NCBI GenBank assembly: GCA_000697055.1
Contig: JNDT01001912.1
Coordinates: forward strand, 124,001-188,000
DNA: 64,000 bases
Direction: 5' to 3'
Origin: Saksenaea vasiformis B4078
Taxonomy: Eukaryota; Mucoromycota; Mucoromycetes; Mucorales; Saksenaeaceae
The first letter of the stretch is position 1; each line of letters starts with the position of its first letter. A program made the translations under genes and the position numbers. Positions 56,112 to 64,000 of this stretch are shown here, piece after piece. The notes under the pieces were generated by a model. The model saw only the letters and a list, made by a program, of their open reading frames with translations. It was not told the origin of the DNA and did no database searches.

Positions 56112-57652
56112 ATGACGACTGTAAATCAATTGGCTACAGGGATTGCGAAAACCGACAGTGACGCGGTTCCTGACCTTCAACCTCAGGATGTGGGCCTCAT
56201 TTTTGTTCGTGAATACTATACATTTTTGAACAAGAAACCGCAGCGATTGCATGCTTTCTACAGCAAGGATTCGAAGTTCGTCAGAGGAACAGAGGCTGTA
56301 ATGGCGGAAACCTGTGTTGGTCCTGAGGTGAGGTTTCAGTAAGCAGTGCTAAACTTCTCTTTCTCTTGGGGGTACAATTTTTGCTGAACAGGAAGTCATT
56401 TTTTAGGCGATCCGCCAAAAGGTTGATGAGTTGGATTATGAAGATTGCAAGGTTCATATCACGCAAGTGGACAGTCAGGAGTCCGCCGGCAACGGAATCA
56501 TTTTGCAGGTGCTTGGCGAAATGTGCAGCCGTGATGGTCCAGCACAAAAATTTAGTCAGACGTTCTTTCTGGCACCACAACCCAATGGATATTTTGTTCT
56601 CAATGATATCTTTCGGTTTTTGAGAGATGAATCGCATGAGACTGAGGAAGACGAAGAGGAGAGAGAAGAAGAGAGCACTGAGAAAGAGAGAGAAACTGAA
56701 CAACAGCAGCTTGAGCAGATACCGCAGGAGCCATCTCCTGTACCGAAACAAGCTGAAATCGTTGTATCCGAGACAGAGGGTCCAAAAGAGGCGGCTGAGC
56801 CTGAGAATGACGTTGCTGCTTCCGTAACTCCTGCTACTGAGCAACCTACTACAGTTGCAGAAAAGGGTGACAAGATTGAAAATGTGTCCGAGGAAACGCC
56901 AGCTGCAGCCACGACAAATGGCGTTAAAACCGAGCACACAAAATCGATTTCTCAGGGAACTCCCAAGGTTGCCGACATAAAGCAAGAAGATTCGACTCCG
57001 AAGACATGGGCAAAGTTGGCAGCAGCCAGTCCCTCCGAGAAACGAAACATCCAGGCGACGGATGCAAAATCCAGTACCACAACGCCGGTCGCCCCCGTCG
57101 CTGTACAAAATAAGGCGCCTGTGCAATCCACTCGCCCTACAGAGTCTCAGCCACGACAATTACACCCGCAGACAAACAAGGAGTCTCGTAAAGGTAAACA
57201 AAGAGAACAACAAATGGATTGTGGCATTAGGAAGGGACTTACACGTTGGTTACTCCGTAGAAGATATGACAGAAATCTTTTTGAAGAACGTCGTCCCAAG
57301 CCTCACAGAAGATCAAATTCGCGAGACCTTCTCGCAATTTGGCGAAATCAAATCGTTAAATGTGTTAGTCGGCAAAAAATGCGCGATCCTAGAATTTACT
57401 ACAACTGAAGCGGTTCAGAAAGCTTTGACTCAACGTAAAGTGGAAATTGATGATGTGGTGGTCTTTGCAGAGGAACGTCATATGAAAAAACGGCCATTCA
57501 CTCGACAGCAGCAAAATGGTGCACCGTTAGAGTCGCGCCGTACTGATGGTAATCGTCGCCGTGGCGGAAGTGGTCCGCGTGGTGGAGGCAGCAGATATCG
57601 TGGTAGTAGTGGCGGTGGCGGTGGCGGCAGCAGCAGTGGCGAACAAAAGTAA
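56112..57652 (+). CDS. G3BP/Nxt3-like NTF2-RRM RNA-binding protein
   Basis: Cytoplasmic RNA-binding protein of stress granules and Ubp3-type deubiquitinase regulation. The N-terminal NTF2-like domain covers about residues 20-150 (VGLIFVREYYTFLNKKPQRL, FYSKDSKFVRG, then IILQVLGEMCSRDGP, FFLAPQPNGYFVLNDIFRFL). An acidic, low-complexity linker (EEDEEEREEESTEKE) with the KTWAKLAA motif follows. The RRM has RNP2 IFLKNVVPSLTEDQI and FSQFGEIKSLNV, with KKCAILEFTT as RNP1. The tail is RGG-rich (GGSGPRGGGSRYRGSSGG). Two introns: one after VGPE, one at 57194-57272 that fuses ESRK to EIFLKN in the correct frame. All four G3BP landmarks are present. Yeast counterpart: Bre5; fission yeast: Nxt3. Confidence 0.9.
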
Positions 57653-58824
57653 ATTCGATATCGAATACATACAAAATGACCTTCAAAACGACACATTTTT
57701 TTTGTAAAACCATTTGCATTTTTCACGATCAAAATAAGACAAAAAGGCATTATAATGATCTTTTTACATAGGTTACAAAGAAATGGAAACTATACGCCGG
57801 AAAAGAAAAATCGGATCAAAAACCAATATATTGTTTGCTTACTGCATTAGCAACGGTGGCAGAAAAGAGATTCAATATCTCAAGAAAAGAATGTGGCGAG
57901 CATTCGTAAAATTAAAACATTGGATAGTCAGTTGTGGTCTCATGCGGGCGATCTCGTTTAAATTTCGTTCTGCCACAGTTCGAATACATGATAGGATGGA
58001 TATCCTCTCTAGCGCACGTTTTCAATCGCTAATTCATGTTTAAATAATTGAGAAACGTTAGCTTGAATTGTATGTTGCCTTGAAAACGATCGTAACTACA
58101 ACCGAGCTAAATGCTTCCAGAAGAATGACGGGTACTCGTCTTTCATTTGATTAAGTGGAGACTTCTGCGTAACACTACCATTTTCGGTGTGACCACCTTT
58201 ACACAAGTGTAACCCACTTTTAGCATGGTCCATGCCCAGTGTGAGTGCAGCTGGGGTCTTCATCACAGAGTTAAGAGTACCGTCGGTTCAAAAAGCATAT
58301 CGTTGAGCGTCATCGGCGATGCTTGCGTTGCGTTATTATGCTACGAAATGGATCTGGGTCAACTTGTCCATCAGCTATGTGGTTGTGTGGTTTCTGACGC
58401 ATTGATAATGGAAGTTTAATTATTTTTTGATGTCACCTTCTACTCTTACTCAGCTTAAACGTTTCTTCACACAACGCGCTGATATTCAAATCCCCCCAAA
58501 AAAATTCGCGTAACACGAGTATAACTTCAAGAGAAGTAGCACAATTTTACTTTTCAAGTTCCAGTCCACGCTGATAAAACCTTGTCATGATTAGATGAAA
58601 TAGTTATTTACGTAACGCGTTGTTCACAGAATAGTAAGGAATAAAGGTGCAGTGCTCTTTTTATGAGAAGTGAAAAAAAAGGAAAAAAAACACAGTGCCG
58701 TATAAACTTACCCTTATCGGAAAGAAGCAAGGAAAGTGTAGGAGTAGGGAGAATAGGTCTGAAGGGTAATACAAAACAGCGCATAGATCAAGATAGGTTT
58801 TAGATACACGGGTAGATATAGGCG
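57653..58824. other. Intergenic, no gene recognised
   Basis: 3' UTR of the G3BP-like gene, short open frames, A-runs near 58670-58690. No supported gene. Confidence 0.4.
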
Positions 58825-60493
58825 TTAGAGCATTTCCACATCCTGCTGTTGATCCATCTTTTCCGCCATCATAGCGACAATGGTAGCACCGACAATGCGT
58901 GAATGTTCGACAATTCCCACCGACAACTTTGTTGCCACCTCTTCGGAAATGAGTGCCTTCAGCGTTTCACACATACGTGGATGGAAGGACGGATAATCCT
59001 TGTAGACGTCTCCGCTGATCGCTGATTATATCACAGAATATTAGTGTCACCTTTTTTTTTCTTTTTGCTGCAATTTACCTATTGCAAACCCTTCCTTCTG
59101 CTCCAAGCCAATGCCTGATTCAACCATGTACTGCACTACACTTGCGGTGCCAGCACCCAGCAACACCGCCGCACGATGTCCCACCAATTCACATACTTTC
59201 TTCACAATCTCTCGATCCGCCAAGGTGGTTTCTTCAACCTTGCACATTTCCTCCAGCACGACCCGCGTTTTCTCGAGGTTTTCCCAATCATCATCTGCCT
59301 CACAGACATACATGTAGCTCGTATCAAAGTGGTATGGAATACGGAGTAAACATTCATCGCTCATATCGAAAGACAGAATTTGACGATCGTCGACCAGATG
59401 AACCAGTACTTGGCGCACAATCTCACCAATGTACATGCCCGTCGTCATTTTTTCAAAGATATGAATACCGTGGTTGTTAGATTCTGAATCAACAAGCTTA
59501 TCAAAGTGTGTCATTGGCAAGGATCGGGAAAAACTGCACCATTCCGTATTGATGATCATATCTGTGTTTGGTAGCAGCTCATCTTGCTGACGCTGTTGTG
59601 CCATAAACTTGCTCATATTTGAGATTTTATCGTAGAATGCGCAATTGGTTCCTGCGCTGTGAACAATGCCAAGTCGAGTTGAAGGGTGCTGATAAGCATG
59701 AGCCAATAACGTACAAACGCCATCTAAAAAAAAAAAAGATATTCAGTCATCACAAGCTTGAATGGAACAGAATTATACCATTCGCAATGGCAACAATTTT
59801 AACGCCAAGGCCTTTTGCTTGAAATCGTTTGTCGAATAAATCAACGGCATCGCATCCAATGACATTAGGAAATTCAAAACCGTGCTCAAGCGCGACAATG
59901 TTACCGCGATCAAGGCCTGTCTGACGTACAGCAAAACCAATGCTGATGGCCATAGAGTACACTTGTTTTCCTGCACCAATCCGCCGCTGGAAATCCGCAA
60001 CACAGTCCGCCACATAATCAACAAGGATAACAATATCATCGCCGGCTGTCAGATGGTCGGGGATCTTGTACTGGTATTGGTTGATAGCTAATTTCCCACC
60101 CTCGCCTTTCAGTGTTACTTGACATACATAAATATCCACTCCACTGATCTCCAACGCTAAATAGGTGCCTTTTTCGTAACCAGTGGGATAACCTATCTCA
60201 TTGTTAATTCCTACTACGGAAAGCCGTCTCTTACCAGTAACGTAAGACGGAATCATCTTCAGATCAAGTTTAGGAGACGAATTCTGAGGGTGTTCAGCCG
60301 CGAGACCCTCTTTCATTTCTTCACCGAATCCTCGGACAATAGCTTCCAGCTGGTCATCAGACACATGAAATAATTCCTGAATTTCTTCGAGGACTGATTG
60401 TTGTTGAGGTGAACCGTGCATGAGATGGGTTGGGCGAGCCATCGGACGTCTGTTTCTTCCAGTGCTCCTGCTACCTGACTCCCGGTCTGGCAT
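58825..60493 (-). CDS. Hexokinase-like protein with degenerate active-site motifs
   Basis: Hexokinase-fold protein of about 500 residues in three exons. The order of family blocks is kept but several are altered. The ATP-phosphate loop normally LDLGGTN is LALEISGVD. The SFP-x2-Q and TKGF sugar segment is SIGFAVRQTGLDRGNIVALE-HGF, losing the lysine. The catalytic NDT-x-GT block is IAND-GVCTLLAHAYQHP, formed across the first intron, so the aspartate survives. The GTGTN loop is SAGTN. The DGS block is AISGDVYKDYP. Other structural features are normal: C-terminus CETLKALISEEVATKL and VGATIVAMMAEK. It is probably a regulatory, catalytically weak or inactive relative, like fungal hexokinase-like regulators such as Aspergillus XprF/HxkC. 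This role is inferred. The start MPDRESGSRST precedes a basic leader. Confidence 0.85.
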
Positions 60494-62432
60494 CGTATGT
60501 GTTTAGCTTTTTCGGCTCTGAAAGGAAAAAGATGAAGAAAAGGAATGAAAGGATAAGAAGGAAACTTCTATCTTTTCTGTTGCGTGTCTTTTTTTTTAAC
60601 AACCTCTGCTCGCTTCAAGCGGGGATTGGAATGGAATGGTATCACTCACGTGCAACGAAGCACTTTTCCTTTATCAACACCTCATGATTTTACTGTGCCG
60701 CAGACACGGCCTGAATTTCGACTGTATAGCAGCTAGCTATTTACAAAGGTTCAATGTGAAATGTTTTCAATTCTGGTGTATCTGGGTGGAAGGAAAATCG
60801 GCTATGAGTAGAGAAAGGTGAAAGGTAAGTCCGTTAGAACCAGCGGTATGGCGAAAATTGTAAGGAGGTCGCCATGTCTGAGAGGCTGAATGGAACTAGG
60901 ACGAATGCTGGTGGAAAGACTATACGAAGACGAGAGTCTGGCTTTACTATATAAAGGCGAGCCGACTGAATCCTCACGGACCGTTCGAGTGGGCAGGAAA
61001 AGGACATAAAAGACAATTGGCTATAACGAAATTGATTATGAGATAGAGCGAGTAGCTCCAAGTGGTAAGGCAAGATGTGATGGTATGCGCTACAGAGGAT
61101 AGTTAACACTTCATGATACTGACGAGTATCCTGAGACAAATGTGATGTAAGGCTTATCAACGCAAGCAACTATGAAAGAAGTAGCTTCGGCAGTGTAAAA
61201 ACAGAATATGTTGGTCGCCCCCGATAGCTTCAACTGTCGGGGAGAATCGGCTGAGGATTGAAAATGAACAAGGGCGACTCAACGTCGATTGTATAGTTTT
61301 AGCCTAGGGAAGAGCGCATGATAAAGGTTGAACTATCTGAGGTTTAGTACATTTAACTTTCTAACTTTCTTTCAAAGTTCTCTCTGTTGCTACCGACTAT
61401 GATATATGGATTTAGCAAGTATATATATAAATCAGTGCAGAACTTTAATTACACTACTTTTTGTACTGGAAATGACCTTAAACGTCAGTTTTGAAGCGCC
61501 GTACCACTATAATCATCAGGAACCGTTGCAGATCATGTATATCACGACTGCAAAATCCTCCAATTTGGGAAATCTTAGATATCCTACGGCTTTTTCTATC
61601 CTGCCTCATCCTTTGTCTTGTTCACACAATTTCAAGCATTTTTACATACATTAATACATGTAATGTGCTGAAATGTTAAAAACTCTGCGGGTAATATATA
61701 AACGAGTAAACCCTCAAGCAACGCCATGGCCTTGGAAAATGAGAGAGGAAGCAGAAATTGCCGCTGTAGTTTTTCCATCCCCAATGCGTAAGAAGATACA
61801 CGCTTCGCCAATAGAATTGACTGATCCAGATAACACGGTGGTGCTGAAATACTTGATCTTTCGTGCCAAAAGATCTCCGCACGTGGACATAAGCATTCCC
61901 GAAATCTATATTCTTTTGCAAACTATTTTCCTGAAATAGGATTTACCACCTCACTGACATACGTACATCATATTGTAAACAAAGTGTACTTGTCATTTAG
62001 GTGCACGCTTCCAGCTTTCTCGTAATACTATAAAATAGAGCAATCGTAACGCCCACCATGCACCAGTACTGTGCTGAGCAAAACCTTGATCAAACCTATG
62101 AAATATAGTCGGGATATGGCAATCCAATCTATGGTGCATACGAGGCCACACAAGGAAGTCGATAGCCTACTTGTTTTTGAGATGAGCTTGTTAAAGGTCA
62201 CTGCAAGAAATTCGCTGTAAGAATCGCAGAACGGTCAACGTCTCTGTGGTAAGCCGCTACGGTACATAAAGCCGACCATAACGGATAACTAGCGTAAGCA
62301 GTAGAACAAAGGAGGACGGTTCACTCAATGGAACAGCGATAGCCGCTGGCGAGATTCACGAATTTATATCAAGCAAGAGGCTAGTGATTCTTCTTAGTGG
62401 ATGTCACTAAAGCTAACTATTTCATAATCAAA
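60494..62432. other. Intergenic, contains one strong hairpin
   Basis: No coding region recognised. Holds the hexokinase-like gene promoter, with T9 and CT tracts on the coding strand, and the hairpin at 61219-61242. Many short frames without domains. Confidence 0.4.
61219..61242. other. 9-bp perfect-pairing hairpin, 6-nt loop
   Basis: CCCCGATAG-CTTCAA-CTGTCGGGG pairs at all nine positions, one of them a T-G wobble. It is isolated in gene-free sequence. Not part of a recognised tRNA or snoRNA. Confidence 0.5.
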
Positions 62433-64000
62433 CTAGAAACGCTGCAAGCGTAGAGCACTATTTGGAAGATGATTGTAGGCTAAAGGAACGGCGTACTCTG
62501 ACGGCTGTAAGACTTGATAGTGGCGTATGTCGGATGGTGATCCTCTATGCAGAATATTTGCAGCCCTATGCAATGTTTGATTGCTAGAAGGTCGCATGAC
62601 CAGCATGGACGAGGAGGGACTTGAAGATGTTGTTTGCCTTCGCTGCCGGCAGTATCTATTCGGAGTCAACTTCACACGTAATGCACTCAAACGGCGTCGG
62701 AATGCAAGCATCCAGAGACGTGGCTTCGAAGCTAGTACAAGTAACCATGAGTAACCGCAACTCTGGAAAGAAAGAAAGAAAAAGAGGTTTACCTCCCCGA
62801 CGTGGAGAATTTTGCGTAGAGCGTTCTGGAAGCATAACGCTTGCAGAAACGTCGTCGTTTTGACTTGCCACCGTGGTCTCTTCTGCTATCTGTTCATTGA
62901 ACACAGTCCCAGGGGGCGTCGCTGCTGCTGCATCATCAGCATGACTTGCTTGGCATCGCTGTCTTGCGACGCTTATTCGCAGCATAGAATGAAGCGCACA
63001 GTCAGTTGAGCACACCGTTGCTCGGATAGGGACTACTGTTCGATTCTCACAAATCCGGGAGAGATAGCCGACCTTGACAGGGGAGTAAGTGTACCAATAT
63101 CCACAAGCGGCACATTGTTGCGCTCCTTTGTAAATATCCTCTCGAAGAAGAATCGGCATCGTCTCTGGGATGATATCGTCCAAGAATTGTTGCCGGAGAT
63201 CACAGTGTGAGTTCAATTGTTGACAATCGCACCATTCACCTATGCGGTTCCGTGCAGATCCCGACGTCCATGTTATGAATTTTTTGTTTAAAAAATCTCG
63301 CGCCGCAAGCTCTCTCAAAGACGGTATCTGAATGAGCACATCACATGCTATTCGCTGTAGACTCGCGCTACTTCTTTTACTAGTGCCTCTCTGTGACTGA
63401 TAGAGTGTCTGTCTCAGCAAGAGCTTTCTTTGTATGTATGACGTTTCCATGCGCCAGAAAAGCCTATTGATGTCGATGACCTGGATATCCATGCATTTCT
63501 CGCCTATCTTCACTTCGCAATAGATACCATCCGTGTATTCCAAGTGTTTGTTGTTGCATAGCATAAGAGTATGTAGAGATCCGCCGCAATCAAAGCATCC
63601 AGGGTCATCACGACATGAAGGGAAGTATGCCGGAAAAACGCTTCTCGCAATAGCCAAATCATCTGCCCTATCAACTTCCTGCGAAGATGCCAGCGAAAGA
63701 ATGGACGGTGGCAGGTACTGTAACTTGTTACATCGAAGATCCACCTTGTCCACCTTACGGAGGTGGCAAAACATGTAGGGCGGTAGTTTCTGGAGATTAT
63801 TCTCTACCACGCCCAATTTTACCAGATTCGTTAACTTCGAGAATGTTGCAGGTAATGTTCTTAAGCGGTTGTCGTTTAAGTTGAGCCACTGTACGCTCTG
63901 TAATTCACCAATTTCGGACGGGAGCTCTGTCAATGCATTGATTGCTAGGTTAAGGCGTTTTAGCTTCTGGCAGCGAGTGGCGAGGGCGTTAAAAAAGGAT
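62433..64000 (-). CDS. Leucine-rich-repeat protein, 5' end outside window
   Basis: Open through the right edge of the window on the minus strand, so the N-terminus is missing. Four to five LRR units are visible: LAINALTELPSEIGELQSVQ, WLNLNDNRLRTLPATFSKLT, LVKLGVVENNLQKLPPYMF, KVDLRCNKLQYLPPSILSL. A cysteine-containing region (CRDDPGCFDCGG), a helical stretch and a second cysteine group CAACGYWYTYSPVKVGYLSR follow. The frame without splicing ends at 62656; a GT-AG intron of about 57 nt (near 62788-62732) would instead join PRRG to SKPRLWMLAFRRRLSALRVK and extend to 62433. The basic C-terminus favours the spliced form. Short-type LRRs suggest a cytoplasmic signalling or scaffold role; the partner is unknown. 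Confidence 0.65.

Noticed and set aside
57180..57280. Frameshift in the G3BP-like gene between the linker and the RRM
   Set aside because: A normal 79-nt GT-AG intron at 57194-57272 joins ESRK to EIFLKN in the right frame; no frameshift is needed.
59700..59790. Apparent loss of the catalytic aspartate in the hexokinase-like protein (exon ends IAN followed by G)
   Set aside because: Splicing at the GT after AATG and the AG before ATGGC rebuilds GAT, giving AND-GVCT, so the aspartate is present.

Overview
The window looks like nuclear DNA of a filamentous fungus, most likely Mucoromycota (Mucorales-like). The genes are intron-rich, with short GT-AG introns, and the proteins are fungal housekeeping types: a DASH subunit (Dad1), Yaf9, Arp5, Ysc84 (SYLF-SH3) and a Ragulator subunit. 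Between them lie islands of decayed transposon sequence. The phylum is inferred from gene content and intron style, not from a database match. No tRNA or rRNA gene was recognised.

Layout. From 0.4 to 4.9 kb: Rab7/Ypt7 (+), an aftiphilin/Laa2-like AP-1 accessory protein (+), and Yaf9 (-) and Dad1 (+) sharing a 96-bp divergent promoter. From 4.9 to 7.9 kb there is no recognisable gene, but there is a decayed 15-bp (pentapeptide-periodic) array. From 7.9 to 12.6 kb lies the most unusual locus: an XPG/FEN1-like flap nuclease whose reading continues into a Fanzor/TnpB-like RuvC nuclease, broken by two in-frame stops and a frameshift in a GT run. From 13.0 to 15.3 kb are LAMTOR3 and a beta-trefoil (ricin-B-type) lectin-like protein. 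From 15.3 to 23 kb is non-coding sequence with a decayed minus-strand gene and dispersed repeats. At 23-25.6 kb a hypothetical minus-strand gene is divergent from, and overlaps, a Ysc84/Lsb3 homologue with three microexons.

From 27.2 to 34.7 kb is a nested mobile-element island. A complete-looking 4.69-kb CACTA (EnSpm) element has CACTACGGG termini, subterminal GTACCG/GGTACTTGA repeats, a tnp2-type transposase and an opposite-strand accessory ORF; it separates a possible Fanzor-like N-terminal fragment from a transposase-like pseudogene. At 34.9-37.0 kb is an Ariadne-type RBR ubiquitin ligase. From 38 to 43.8 kb are a hypothetical ORF, a Tc1/mariner relic and a second, eroded Fanzor1 gene.

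From 44.2 to 52.5 kb is a compact housekeeping block: a WRN-type 3'-5' exonuclease, Arp5 (INO80), a conserved protein of unknown function and Dus4 tRNA-dihydrouridine synthase. From 52.5 to 56 kb is transposon debris, including a 188-bp inverted-repeat element and an IS630/Tc1 relic. At 56.1-57.7 kb is a G3BP/Nxt3-like NTF2-RRM protein, at 58.8-60.5 kb a hexokinase-like protein with degenerate active-site motifs, and at the right edge a partial leucine-rich-repeat protein.

How they relate: the housekeeping genes fall into vesicle and lysosome traffic (Rab7, Laa2-like, LAMTOR3, Ysc84), chromatin (Yaf9, Arp5), spindle (Dad1) and RNA biology (Dus4, G3BP-like). They do not form one pathway; co-location looks incidental, apart from a few divergent or tightly packed pairs. 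The candidate novel system is the XPG-Fanzor locus.
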